Of a DNA stretch of 64,000 nucleotides, positions 43,466-54,275 are shown piece after piece (position 1 is the stretch's first letter; every line of letters starts with the position of its first letter). The position numbers and the translations under genes are program-made. The DNA lies in NCBI GenBank assembly GCA_028753945.1, contig JAPNXP010000001.1:4826501-4890500 (forward strand), in the 5' to 3' direction. Source of the DNA: Hexactinellida sp. DTS-2022. Its lineage: Eukaryota; Porifera; Hexactinellida. A model generated the notes under the pieces. That model searched no databases, had not been told where the DNA came from, and saw only the letters and a list, made by a program, of their open reading frames with translations.

Positions 43466-44538
43466 TCTATATTATTAAATCTCGATTGTTGTGTGTGTGT
43501 GTTTGTGTGTTTGTTTGTTTGTCCGGATTGTATTAAAGTGATGGGGGAATAGAAACCGCATTAATATATGAGATATAAACTAACTGTCAAATGTTATATT
43601 TGGTAAACAAATGATATAATAGGTAAACAAGTATGCTGAACACGAATTTCGTATTTATAAATTTATAATATGAATATTTGTTGTTGTTGTTGACACAAAT
43701 AAGTAAACAAATAAATTAAAATTCAAAATCAACCTAGAAGTTAGCTTTCAACGGGTATTATAGGTAAACAAGTATGCTGAAGACGAATTTCGCATTTATA
43801 AATTTATAATATGAATATTTGTTGTTGTTGTTTACACAAAATAGGTAAACAAATTAATGAAATTCAAAATCAACCTAGAAGTTCGCTTTCAACGGGTATT
43901 ATAGGTAAACAATTATGCTGATTTCGAATTTCGCATTAATAAATTTATAATATAAATATTTGTTGTTGTTGTTTACACAAAATAGGTAAACAAATTAATG
44001 AAATTCAAAATCAACCTAGAAGTTAGCTTTCAACGGGTATATAGGTTAACAATTATGCTGATTTCGAATTTCGCATTTATAAATTTATAATATAAATATT
44101 TGTTGTTGTTGTTGACACAAAATAGGTAAACAAATTTATGAAAATTCAAAATCAACCTGGAAGTTAGGTTTCAACGGGTATTATAGGTAAACAAGTGTGC
44201 TTAACACGAATTTCGCGTTTATAAATTTCTAATATGAATAATTGTTGTTGTTGTTTACAGAAAATAGGTAAACAAATTGATTAAAATTAAAAATCAACCT
44301 AGAAGTTAGCTTTCAACAGGTATTATAGGTAAACAAGTATGCTGAACACGAATTTCGCATTTAGAATTTAGAATATGAAAAACAAGTTAAAACTATGGAA
44401 ATTTTCTAAAGGGATGTATATAAGTCCCTTTCTGCCATTTCCATGATAGAAAGGGTGAGGAGTAAGGCCGCACAGCGGCCGTTAACTTGAGGTGCGTAGC
44501 ACCGATCCGTCGCAAAGCGACCGAGACCGAAAGGCTCG
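43466..44538 (+). mobile_element. rolling-circle (Helitron-like) element, first of tandem pair
   Basis: The 5' end is TCTATATTATTAAATCTCGA then a TG-rich tract. The 3' end is a hairpin-rich GGCCGCACAGCGGCCGTTAA ... CGACCGAGACCGAAAGGCTC-GT. It joins the next element with no gap. It is filled with a 139-bp satellite. No Rep/helicase gene. Confidence 0.6.
43620..44390. repeat. 139-bp satellite inside the Helitron-like element
   Basis: About 5.5 units, each with TAGGTAAACAAGTATGCTGA, AATTTCGCATTTATAAATTT, TTGTTGTTGTTTACAC and ATCAACCTAGAAGTTAGCTT. Units start at about 43620, 43759, 43898, 44038, 44181 and 44321. Confidence 0.85.
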
Positions 44539-45372
44539 TCTATTATTAAAACTCGATTGTTATTTGTTTGTTTGTGTGTTTGTCCGGATTGTATTTAGGG
44601 AATCGAAACCGTATTTCTAGTTAAGATATAAACTAACTTCCAGATGTTATACAGTGGAACCCCGCGTATCGGGGCACCTCCGTCCAAGCGCTCAGCGCCC
44701 CGATACGAGGGAGTGCCCCGATACGCGGGGTCTAAGAGAACTCCAATATGTTTGGTTAAAACAATTAATTTAGCACCTACACAACAAATCATACACATAT
44801 AGTCAAAACCTAGAGTTTAGGCTGACATTTAAGCAGTACTACACATTAGAATTTCACATTATACTTTACAAACACTAGGAGTCACAAATCTATAATATTC
44901 ACGGATTTTTTTTTTGAAAAACTCCACCAATTACCTCAGCACGAGTCTCTATCGTGAGTGGGTGACGCCTAGCGGCCATTACAAATAATACTAAGCTGCT
45001 CAAAAGTAAAAAGCATGTTACTCAAGAGAAATAATCTTCGGTGGAGTGCCCCGATAAGTGAATGGCGCCCCGATACGCGGGGTTATTTTTAATGGGAAAA
45101 AAACAAATTCCCAACCGACTGCCCCGATACGCGGGGTTCCACTGTAATAGGTAAACAAATTAATTAAAATTCAAGATCAACCTACAAGTTAGCTTCCAAC
45201 GGGTATTATTGGTAAACAAGTTTAAACTATGGAAAATGGTAGAAAGGCTTGTTATAACATCCACTACCATTTTGCATGCTAGCAAGGATGATGAGTAAGG
45301 CCGCATAGCGGCCGTTAACTTGAGGTGTGTAGCACCGATCCGTCGCAAAACGACCGAGACCGAAGGGCTCGT
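44539..45372 (+). mobile_element. rolling-circle (Helitron-like) element, second of tandem pair
   Basis: TCTATTATTAAAACTCGATT at the 5' end and CGAGACCGAAGGGCTCGT at the 3' end, the same ends as the first copy. It carries one partial 139-bp unit and a pogo-like insertion (44652-45144). Confidence 0.6.
44652..45144. mobile_element. pogo-like element, CAGTGGAACCCCGCGTATC family
   Basis: CAGTGGAACCCCGCGTATCG and inverted CGATACGCGGGGTTCCACTG with TA at both flanks. GCCCCGATA motifs repeat inside. It is the complete relative of the 68-bp remnant at 8516. Confidence 0.85.
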
Positions 45373-45613
45373 CACCATTATGTGTTAAGTGCCCAGCCTG
45401 TTTCTAGCTACACTCAGTTCTCTCTAAACGTCCACTTCTCTATTTGCCCACCTTAATTAGTTTCGATGTTATTTAAGCTAACGTCCACATGGTCCCCCTA
45501 ACTACAGATGGACTAGTAAAGACCAGATTTTATTACGTATTACTTTATACGTACAGTTCATACTCCATAATAGTTTATATTGACTCTATATATTCTCGAT
45601 TATATTTGCTTGT
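45373..45613. other. no gene seen
   Basis: AT-rich spacer between the tandem pair and the right inverted-repeat arm. Confidence 0.4.
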
Positions 45614-46184
45614 ACTAATATACTTTAACTATAACGTATGTTAGTATATTATGTATATTTGATGTTACTTAGGTCTAAATTCTTGAATGGTCCATGTTCT
45701 CTAATAGTCCACCTGGGTCCTTTTACCCACTGGTGGACTATTAGAGTAATGATAACTAAGGAAATTGTCGTATACAGCATCAAATAACGATTTAGAGTGT
45801 CACTATGTTTATAACTAGACTCAGATAGCTGTTGGGAGTCGAACAAGGGGTCACTCGATAGGTTTAGGACAAATTTTGAGAAAGGAATGTTGTCACATTC
45901 CTGAGACATTTTTGCGTTGCTAGGGATAAACTATGGGCAATTGACCCCACAACGAATCTGGTCTTTAAAAGTAGGCCAGAGTTGATTTTGGAAAGTTTCC
46001 GTTCGGGGTAATACCGGCGATTTAGTAGAGAGCCGCAATTTTAAAAGTCCAAGATAACATCGAAAATGTATCCGTTCGTCGTGGGGCCGCGGAAAAATTT
46101 GATGCCAGGGTCATAAACATTACGTATAAAAAATTTTGTGTTTTGTCCAGCGTTTCGCGAAATCGATGTTAAGCGACCTGACTA
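45614..46184 (-). repeat. long inverted repeat, right arm
   Basis: Inverted match of 42334-42904, ending GCGACCTGACTA. The arms enclose about 2.7 kb that includes the Helitron-like pair. Beyond this arm lies P-transposase sequence. Confidence 0.85.
45649..45909 (-). CDS. 86-residue ORF with one membrane segment (right arm copy)
   Basis: This is the second copy of the ORF at 42610-42873, one residue shorter through an in-frame 3-base difference inside the hydrophobic stretch, and otherwise almost identical. Both copies start MSQECDN and end SNIKYT. Function unknown. The remarks on the left copy apply. Confidence 0.35.
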   Translation of the reverse strand: MSQECDNIPFSKFVLNLSSDPLFDSQQLSESSYKHSDTLNRYLMLYTTISLVIITLIVHQWVKGPRWTIREHGPFKNLDLSNIKYT

Positions 46185-46313
46185 AAGATAATCGGTTCAT
46201 CTATGCAACCAGACAATCCTGCGAAAACCTTTTTCGCGATAATGGTTTCAAACTTATACAAGAAATGGTCAACCGTTGTTCGACTACTTCCTTGTTCTAA
46301 ATCATCAGCTTCT

Positions 46314-47870
46314 GAACTGTATCCAATAATCTAGTCCGTTATTAATGATATTGAAAATTATAATCTAATGGTTGAGGTCATTTGCACGGATAATTATCCT
46401 ATGAATGTTTCTCTCTTCAAGTTATTTTCACCAACTGGTGTATTAGAGACTATTGTTCCTCATCCTTTTAATCCGGAGCGGTCAATAGTGCTACTTTTCG
46501 ATTTTGTACATATATTAAAGAGCATTCGAAATAATTGGTTGAATCAGCATGATTACAACCGTACTTTTCTTTATCCCAGCTTTGACGATTTCTCCAACAA
46601 CAGCAAAGCACTATTCGAAGACATTCGTCAAATGTATCGAAGTGTAGTACTCTGTAGCAAAACTCGCTCATCGTCTTACAGCAAAATCATGCTGGCCATC
46701 AAGTTTAGAACGCCAAAATGTTAGTTTAGCTCATCGCGTTTTTAATGAATCAACCGCTGCTGCACTAACAATTCAGAATTCTTCACGATACAGCAGATTT
46801 CGTTACAATTATCTCAAACGTTTGGAAATTTTTTCAATATCAACACCCCGAATAAGGGGGTTAGATTGAATGATGAGCTATCTCTACCATTAGTTAACAA
46901 CGATCCGAGATTTCATTATCTCGGTAGAATTGTCGACTGGCTCGAACGATGGAAAACCTTTCCAGAGAAAACCGGAAAACTGAGTGCCCAGACATTTATT
47001 AGTTTTCGTCATTCTTGCCTGGCTTTACCAAAAATTGTAAACCACTTAACTCATAATCGTGGATTTTCAGTCGTTCTTTCATCTTTCCTACAAACTGATC
47101 CCTTAGAACATCACTTTGGTCTTTACCGAATGATGGCAGGGGCATAATACCACATAACATATTGTCAAATATTGGAGACTGAGCGTCGAATCAAGCTGTC
47201 TAACATCATCAAACTAATACCCAGAAAATGGTCGATGGATACGTTCTCAATTATAGAGTTCTTAGATACATTCTCTTCATTTGACTATCACGTAGACACT
47301 TCACTCAATTTGGAACACTACCTATCACAACTACAAGATACTGAGGATATCGACGCCGATGTAAATACTCTACAATCTATCGTATTCGTAGCTGGTTATG
47401 CTGTTCATAAATATCTCCTAAAGTCTCAAAACTGCAGTGAATGCCGTCTCGCTTTAACAGAAGAAAAAGATTTGCAAGTTGAAGAAGCTCCTGATTCAAA
47501 GTACAAGCTTGTGCAAATTATTGACCGTGGATCACTTAAATGGCCTTCAAATGAAGTTATTGATGCCATCTTGATTCTATGGTCAACCTTCAGAAAGATA
47601 GAGAATAGCCATGAATTATGGGAAGAGTTCCTCATCGGACCATCTCTACCAAGACTTGTTGTATTAACAATCCTTTTAGTTGAAATTCATCAAAGCGAAA
47701 CATGGACATATACGTGCCCCGGTTGTGAAATTGTTGGATGGAAGATATTACGGAAACTAGTTACAGATACCTCTAATTGTATCTTGTCAAATGAAACAAA
47801 AAACATGAACGCACTTAGGGCATCCTGCAGTGATAATGTGCGAAAAATAAAGAAATTGAAGTCCAATTAG
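46314..47870 (+). pseudogene. P-element-type transposase, 5' truncated
   Basis: This is the C-terminal two-thirds of a P-type (THAP9-like) transposase. Landmarks in order are VEVICTDNYPMNVSLFKLFS, DFVHILKSIRNNWL, LTAKSCWPSSLERQNVSLAH in another frame, DPLEHHFGLYR and a Cys pair CSECRLAL. An in-frame stop lies near 46330, frame changes near 46640 and 46850, and a TAA at 47145-47147 where the relative at 55.4 kb has a serine codon. The last 230 codons are open. The N-terminal THAP finger and the first catalytic Asp block are missing, cut off at the inverted-repeat arm. It is clearly diverged from the other P element here, so it belongs to a second lineage. Confidence 0.8.
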
Positions 47871-48130
47871 TAACTGACTATTAATTCTGTAATTTGTTAA
47901 CTCCAATTTGTTAGTTTACTCTTGTTTTTCCACTTACGTCTTACAAATAATCACTACTTAATGAATTGAGGGGGGTTAATTTAGACTAAAGAATCCTGAT
48001 ATGATGCACTTCGGACACATCCATGGTCCAAAATTATCAAGTTGTGATCAGGCCTTTTATAACGAAGTCACGATCGTTGTTAATTGTTCTTCTAATTGGA
48101 TGCTTAGCTTTCCTAAATATAAGCTGTCCA
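47871..48130. other. no gene; possible decayed P-type right end
   Basis: CACATCCATGGTCCAAAATT near 48020 resembles the subterminal CCATCCATGGTCCAGTAATT of the P element at 59.3 kb, but no terminus can be identified. Confidence 0.35.
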
Positions 48131-50199
48131 TTAGCAGAACTTTACTATCAATAGAGGCGGAAGTAACCCAATTAGCATTTGAATGTTTATTTCTGAAATG
48201 GGTGACCTCTTAAAACTAGTTACTCGTTGTGAGTATAAGGTATCTTGAAATGAATTGTTCATTCTAAACTGTTTTCTCAAAATGGTTTGTGCTGCCCAAA
48301 TCATGGTGGAACTTAGCCATCCGGTTTCCGATAGCAAAGAATTATGGTCGTGAACTGTCAATCCGAGATCCATAAGCCACATTTTATTGGAAGGCACATA
48401 AGGGTGGTCGATTTCTTGTGGTTTGACACTAACAATCTTAGAGTTGCATTGAAGATTGATATCAGGGTTGTATGCTGGATACTCTTCGTAATCGTGGTAT
48501 TCATAAGCAGAATCTGAATCATAGCTGAGGTTTGTTCTCTTCGAGGTTTGAGTGGTATTATAATGTTCAATTGGTATCTTTATTGTAAAATATGTAGCAG
48601 TTTATGATTTTTTAGGTGAATTTACCAGGAGTGCAGAGTTCTGATTTTGATATGAACTAAGTGCTGGGTTATGATAATAATTAGCTTTCCGTTTCTTTGC
48701 TTTCCAAATCTCAACTGCTTCTTCCAGATGTTCTTCATTCTTTTTTCGTCTTTTTATAGAGATTTTCGGAATGTTAAATAATAGCCCCGAGATGCGTTGT
48801 AAAATGTTAGCATGCATCTTTCTTAAAAAATCTCCTGGTCGCATATGTAACTTTTTTTGTAAAATGTTTTGCTTCACGATGCCCATCCACTTTTCGACAA
48901 TAGAGTTAGTTTCCCTTGTTTATATTTTTGTATGTCCACAAATTGATTCCGATAGTGCCAGCATGCTTCCAGTCCACAAAGGAAATAGATATAAGTATCG
49001 TTTTAGAAGGAAAGTAATGAAGTCTGGGTAATAATGAGGATTAGAAAAAGTTACCAATGAGGAATCTTAATTAGACTTAGTTTCTTCCCAAATTTGAGTA
49101 AAATACTGATAAAATAGGGATTTTTCTCGAAGAATATTTGAAAAAACTTGTTCTGAAAAGTTAAAACAGAGAATTATCGAGTTGTAATTTATCCTCATTC
49201 TGATTCAAAGGTTCGTTCATTGATTCCATAAATTGATCCATTTTGATCATTGCATTTGTGCATTCTTGATTTTGTGTTTGTGATGTGAAAATTATGCATA
49301 TAAGATAAAATATTTATTTACCATGATTAAGCGATGTGCAATTTTGCAAGGTTGCAAAGCAAGAGTTGCATAATGAAACGTTGATTTAGATGGTATCGAG
49401 ATTTCTTTAAGGCTTACACAAAATCGATGAATAACGTGGGCGGAACAGAAATGAATTGTTGTTGTGATAGAAAATTCACCTTTGGAATTCAAAAATTTCC
49501 AACTATTTTCTAAATATTCAAGTAGGCTTGTTTTATTAAAGGCTTGGCATGTTGAATGTAGTAGGGCCCAACTTTGGTCTATTTTATATGTTTAATCCTT
49601 TTTGCACAATTGATGGATACTTCATGCAGGTTTCTTAGTCATTTTAGAAAAAAATAAGTTAGATTGCGAGTTGTTTGGTCTGAAGTTAACATTTCACAAA
49701 CTGGTACTGGGCCTTGTGTTTCATGATGTATTTGCATAATAGTAAATCATTTTATCTGATAGATTTTTAGAAGATACCAGGGAACCGGTTGCATCGATAA
49801 ATATCTTTGGGTACACGTTTTTCTTACAGTAATTAACGAACATATTTATTTTACTCTCACTATACATTATCGTTCGAAATGGTAAGATAGAAATATCTTG
49901 ATTGTATGAATTTGTATCCAATAACATGCTGACTTTGGTGATCGGCTGTCCTAAGATTGATCATGGTATAATAAATATCAGTTCGAGGATCAGTTGATAT
50001 TATTTCTCTATTGTTGTGTTCCGAATGCGCTTTTCTTAGAACTTCAGCAGGGTATATGTCAGTTACATTTCCAGAATGAATTGAGTCTGTTTTTCCCTCT
50101 CCAATTGTTGGTAGTATAATTATCCATGCCAACATCAGCGATACTTTTTTCCACCTGTAATCTTTTTTCGCCGGAGATTTCTAGACCAGAATTTTCATT

Positions 50200-50858
50200 A
50201 CGAGCCTTCGGTCTCGGTCGCTTTGCGACGGTTCGGCGCTTCACGCCTCAATTGACGGCCGTTGCGCGGCCTTATAGCGCCTTGAAACAAATCATTTATA
50301 ATTATACATCTCTGTGGTGTATTAAATATATTCCTCATAAAGTCCCCCTAATATGAATGCTATACAATGTATTTGTTTGGGAAATTCAAATACTCCCATT
50401 TGTAGCTCAATAAATTTCAGTTACACGATAAGGAAGCTTGAATCCAAATAATACTAAAAGAAAACATGCAATAGAATAGACAAATGATTGATTGGTTAAA
50501 TGAATTAATTTTCAATCAATCAGATTGCAGCCTCATAAAATATTTATAATATGCACAATCTATTTATACTAATTAAATAAGTTAGCTAATCCAACTAACA
50601 AACCCTCGAATTTAATTGGCTAACATATTTTGTCACCTTTAAATGTGAATATTTCTCTTCAAAAACCAATAAATCGTTGTCGCAGTACAAAATTACCCCT
50701 GTATACAAATTTTCAGCTTTCTAGGACTCGTAGTCTTTCCAATCAATCCTGGACAAACACACAAACAAACACACAAACACACAAACACACAAACACACAA
50801 ACACACAAACACACAAACACACAAACACACAAACACACAACAATTCCTCTTTTAATAT
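50200..50858 (-). mobile_element. rolling-circle (Helitron-like) element, tandem pair in MULE-like gene, copy 1
   Basis: On the minus strand the 5' end is at about 50858 (TATATTAAAAGAGGAATTGT then a TG-rich tract) and the 3' end at 50200 (CGACCGAGACCGAAGGCTCGT). It has the same ends as the pair at 43466-45372 and a different inside. No protein. Confidence 0.6.
50755..50841. repeat. CAAACACA microsatellite
   Basis: Tandem ACACAAAC units forming the TG-rich 5' tract of the Helitron-like element (minus strand). A shorter version lies at 51370-51413. Confidence 0.9.
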
Positions 50859-51433
50859 ACGAGCCCTTCGGTCTCGGTCGCTTCGCGACGGATCACTCTC
50901 TCAACAAAAGTCGCTTCGCGACTTTTGTTCGTTCGTGTTAGGCACTACGCGATACAATTAACGGCCGCTTCGCGACCTTTCCCTCCCCAAAAGCAATCAC
51001 ATTAATAATGAGTTATAATAGCTCAATAAATTTCAGTTGCACGATAAGAAAGCTCAAATCAAAATAATACTAAAAGAAAAACAGCCAATAGAATAGACAA
51101 ATGATTGATTGGTTAAATGAATTTATTTTCAATCAATCAAATTGGAGCCTCAGAAAATATTTCTATTATGCACAATCTATTTATACTAATTGATGAAATC
51201 TGCTAATCCATACTATAAACCCTCGAATTTAATTGGCTAACAAATTTTGTCACCTTCAAATGTGAATATTTCTCTTCAAAAACCAATAGATCGTTGTCGC
51301 AGTATAAAATTACCCCTGTATACAAATTTTCAGCTTTCTGGGACTCGTAGTCTTTCCAATAAATTCTGGACAAACAAACAAACACACAAACACACAAACA
51401 CACAAACACACAACAATTCCTCTTTTTATATAC

Positions 51434-51434
<1 letters not shown>
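50859..51434 (-). mobile_element. rolling-circle (Helitron-like) element, tandem pair in MULE-like gene, copy 2
   Basis: It abuts copy 1 head-to-tail. The 3' end is CGAGCCCTTCGGTCTCGGTC at 50860 (read on plus), the 5' end at about 51434. Its inside from 51010 is closely similar to 50400-50750. An extra GTCGCTTCGCGACTTTTGTT hairpin lies near 50910. Confidence 0.6.

Positions 51435-51477
<43 letters not shown>
51433..51477. repeat. GATA microsatellite
   Basis: About eleven GATA units immediately at the outer border of the Helitron-like pair. Confidence 0.95.
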
Positions 51478-52101
51478 TCTTATGAACTAATTTACCAGAT
51501 GTTGTAACATTTACTTTGGGTGCACCTTTAACTATTAATTTCTTTGAAATGCTAAGTTTTATGACAACCTGACATGATGGAATCTTACACTTTGCCTTGC
51601 CGTTGAAATATTGACACTTTCTCTTCCTGCTTGTTGGATGCGACACGTGGTTATAGAAGAAAATAAACACACACCTTGGATTGAAATTAGCAATTTTGGA
51701 TGCAAAATAACACACCAATTACTACTGAGGCCTTTACTTCCATTGATGGGTTTTTTTACACTGGTCCATTCTTGTGAAGTTAATTTAAAAGAAAATTGTT
51801 TAATCTGTGGATCTGAATCACTGATAATTGTCGCCTTTCTTAAAGGAGTTTGAGAATCAGACCAAGAACATCGAAATTTTCATCCATATTTTCATAGAAA
51901 ATTGATGGTTGATAAGGCTCTGAAATAATAGAACTATTTTCAAATTGTGAACAGTCTGTGAAATGATCTTCTGAAGCATGTTCCTTTGGAGTTTGCACTC
52001 ATTATTTTCGTTCGTACTGTACAATTAAGGTTTAAAGGAGTTATTACTTCACCTGATCTTGTTTCCTCGTCTTGACGGAGTATTTGATCATTACTTTCAG
52101 C

Positions 52102-52160
52102 CAGTGGCGGCGCTAGCGCGGGGCCACTGGTGGGGCACAGCCTATTTATTGTGGGGCACA
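52102..52160. mobile_element. hAT-type left end (partial)
   Basis: CAGTGGCGGCGCTAGCGCGG is a typical hAT-type terminus. GTGGGGCACA repeats follow it. No partner end was found. Confidence 0.4.
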
Positions 52161-52301
52161 CCTTTTTGAAAATATCGTATCTTTGTTAGTTGTCGTCAAT
52201 TTCACGTCATTTTCACGTTCTGTTTGTCGCAAAGTACATTCATTATTTCCGATCATATGTTAATTCGACCATCTCCCAAGTACCCATACAATGATGTCTC
52301 T

Positions 52302-52490
52302 AATAGTCGAAATCGGGGTTTTTTGCCACGGGTTTTTTTGCCTCTCCGGGTTATTTTGCCTCCTTGCTTCTCCTTGTTTCTTCCTAACTTCATAGAACTG
52401 TATATTGTTAAATACGGGTTTTTTTGCGTATCGGGTTTTTTGCCTCTTTTTCCATGCATTTAGGGGGGCAAAAAACCCCGATTTCGACTG
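52302..52490. mobile_element. pogo-like element, CAGTCGAAATCGGGG family
   Basis: AATAGTCGAAATCGGGGTTT and inverted AACCCCGATTTCGACTG, followed by TA. TTTTTTGCC motifs repeat inside. Confidence 0.75.
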
Positions 52491-52507
52491 TAGTAGAAAT
52501 AGTTGTT

Positions 52508-52622
52508 CAGGGCCGGCGCCACCGGGGGTGTCCGGACACCCACTGCCTCAAGGAAATGAAGCGGTGCTTGGACAGTGACACCCACTACACCCACACCTCA
52601 TAATACGTGGCGCCGGCAATGT
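52508..52622. mobile_element. 115-bp hAT-type element
   Basis: CAGGGCCGGCGCCACCGGGG at the left and GGCGCCGGCAATG at the right. The flanks TAGTTGTT and TTGTTTTT are not a clear TSD. Confidence 0.55.
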
Positions 52623-52646
52623 TGTTTTTGGACAAAAAGTAAACTA

Positions 52647-52781
52647 CAGTCGAATAGGTTTTTTGACCAATTTTTTCATGGAAACAAAATTGAAATTTCT
52701 TCATATTTAGAATAAATAGTTAGTTACTAAAAACCGATTACGTAGTTAGAAACCCGGTGTTAGAAAAACCTGGTTCGACTG
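52647..52781. mobile_element. 135-bp pogo-like element
   Basis: CAGTCGAATAGGTTTTTTGA and inverted AAAAACCTGGTTCGACTG, TA at both flanks. Confidence 0.75.
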
Positions 52782-52805
52782 TATTAGAGTGAACAGACTA
52801 CAGAT

Positions 52806-53346
52806 CTACAATTCAATCCTCCGAGCTTTGTCCTTAAATTTCTCGATGAAGTCCTCCATGCTGAGTTCAGAGGCCATCTCCCTGTTGAGTGAAAGACATC
52901 CGCGGTCGCCAAGCATATCATCCTCCATAGTGGAACGTGGGTAGGTTTTGATAAGCTTGAGGCAGCTGAAGGACCGCTCGTTTGTCGCGTAAGTTACAGG
53001 CAAAGTTGCTGCGATTGTGAAAGCCTTGTACAACTGGCGATAAGCTTCACGATATGGTCTCAGGAACTGCAACATGTCGAGCAGACCCCAGGAGGACCCG
53101 TTGTCCTGCAACATACCCATACCTTGCTCCTGAAGAGGACTCTTCAAGACATCAATCTCAGCTTCCATGTAATTTTTGATACCATAGAAGTCAGCGAAGG
53201 TGACCAAAGCATATTTGTCCAAGAAGTTTCCACTGGATGGGAAGAGGTTCGACATGGACGTGAGGATGCTGTTAGACTCGTCGGAGAAGCGGTGGTTGAG
53301 TTCAGTTAGAAGCTTTTCACGCCCCTGGTTCCTGAGCCCGTCAACT
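52806..53346 (-). pseudogene. hAT transposase C-terminal (dimerisation) segment
   Basis: About 180 codons are open from LLTELNHRFSDESNSI to the stop. The hallmark of the hAT C-terminal dimerisation region is clear: FTIAATLPVTYATNERSFSC, then LKLIKTYPRSTMEDDML and LSLNREM (first Met-started frame, 52806-53255). This matches the TTF/ZMYM-type subgroup. The N-terminal zinc finger and the catalytic core are missing: homology stops at about 53346, where retroelement-like sequence begins. The segment is more GC-rich than its surroundings and free of stops, so it may have been young when truncated or be one exon. Confidence 0.75.
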
Positions 53347-53594
53347 CTGATATAGCAAGCGGCCGCTACTTAGGTCAAGAGGTGGAGAATCGAACGGAGG
53401 TTGATAATACGGTGAAGGAAAGACGTTATCCCAGTCGTGTGAGCAGGCCAAATCAGCGATATCAGGAAATCATCCCTTGGTGTAACATTTCGAAAGGATT
53501 GGCAAATAATTCGTCAGTACAGCTAAATGACAACACAACGATGAGGAAGGAAGGAAGTAAAAGGGGAAGTGATGATACGAGTATACAAAGCTAG
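53347..53594 (+). pseudogene. retroelement-like protein tail (tentative)
   Basis: An open stretch starting before 53382 contains KERRYPSRVSRPNQRYQEII, which looks like the basic R-x-S-R-x-x-R-P tail found after the integrase of LTR-type polyproteins. It has no upstream integrase and starts exactly where the hAT segment on the other strand ends. A weak assignment from one motif. Confidence 0.3.
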
Positions 53595-54275
53595 ACATTG
53601 TAATTAGTCGGCATAATATGTAATGTCCCTTTACTATAGTAGATTAGATTCCTGTCTAAGATAGTTTTGTAGCCCATACTCAATTAGATTTCTAGCACTC
53701 ATCTTATATCATTTGATTATCAATAGACAATAGTACTAGTGCGCTTCGCGACCTAGCAAGGGTCGTAAAAAGTAAACTTAAAACTTCAGTTTACTTTTTA
53801 CTAAAACTTAAGTTAGTAAACTTAAGTTTTAGTAAATAGTTTACTAAAACTTTTAACTTGTAGTAAAAGTTTTAGTAAACTTTTACTACAAGTTTACTAC
53901 CTATTTACTGAATAAGAGTAACTAAAATGAACAAAAAGGGAACTATTTAGGTGTTTTAAGCGTGCTTAGTCTTAATACTGATCTGATTTTAGAGAATTGT
54001 GCTCCAGAAAATTAGTTTTCCAATGCGGGTTTTTCGAGGACCTTCGCGGGTCAGCGGGTTTCGATGCTCAAATGCGGGTCACTTGGGAGCAATGCACTGA
54101 ATACTGAGACACACAGCATAGTCTGCCCGTACTGCCACCTAGTGTATTTATCAAGGACACTACTCCCGAGGACCAGTGTGACCTGTAACACTTTAATTAA
54201 ACATATCAACTGAATATAAATTCTAAAACGAATAATTAATAATTGTATACAAAAGCCAATATAAATATAAATTGC
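53595..54275. repeat. Helitron-like 3' hairpin remnant and TTTACTAAAAC palindromes; no gene
   Basis: TGCGCTTCGCGACCTAGCAA (about 53741) matches the 3' end at 10450-10475. From 53765 to 53905, TTTACTAAAACTT and its complement alternate as interlocking palindromes. The rest shows no gene. Confidence 0.55.

Larger units (their letters stand above)
48131..52060 (-). pseudogene. MULE-like transposase with Ulp1-like C terminus (decayed, interrupted)
   Basis: Read on the minus strand, in order. A Cys-rich N-terminal block (CQYFNGKAKCKIPSC, then VNVTTSGKLVH) lies at 51480-51700. A gap is made by two Helitron-like insertions. Then come AEVLRKAHSEHNNREI (about 50030), IFIDATGSLV with a putative catalytic Asp (about 49780), DQSWALLHSTCQAF with a second Asp (about 49560) and CSAHVIHRFC (about 49440). 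A C-terminal block, GWLSSTMIWAAQTILRKQF then FQDTLYSQ (48131-48400), resembles the start of a Ulp1-type cysteine protease domain but stops before any visible catalytic triad. Several frameshifts and stops break it. The block order resembles MULE-like transposases fused to Ulp1 domains in invertebrates, and this is judged from motifs only. Confidence 0.5.

Noticed and set aside
51203..51718. 171-codon frame read as one protein
   Set aside because: It runs from MULE-like coding sequence through the GATA tract into the Helitron-like element. Only its first half is meaningful.
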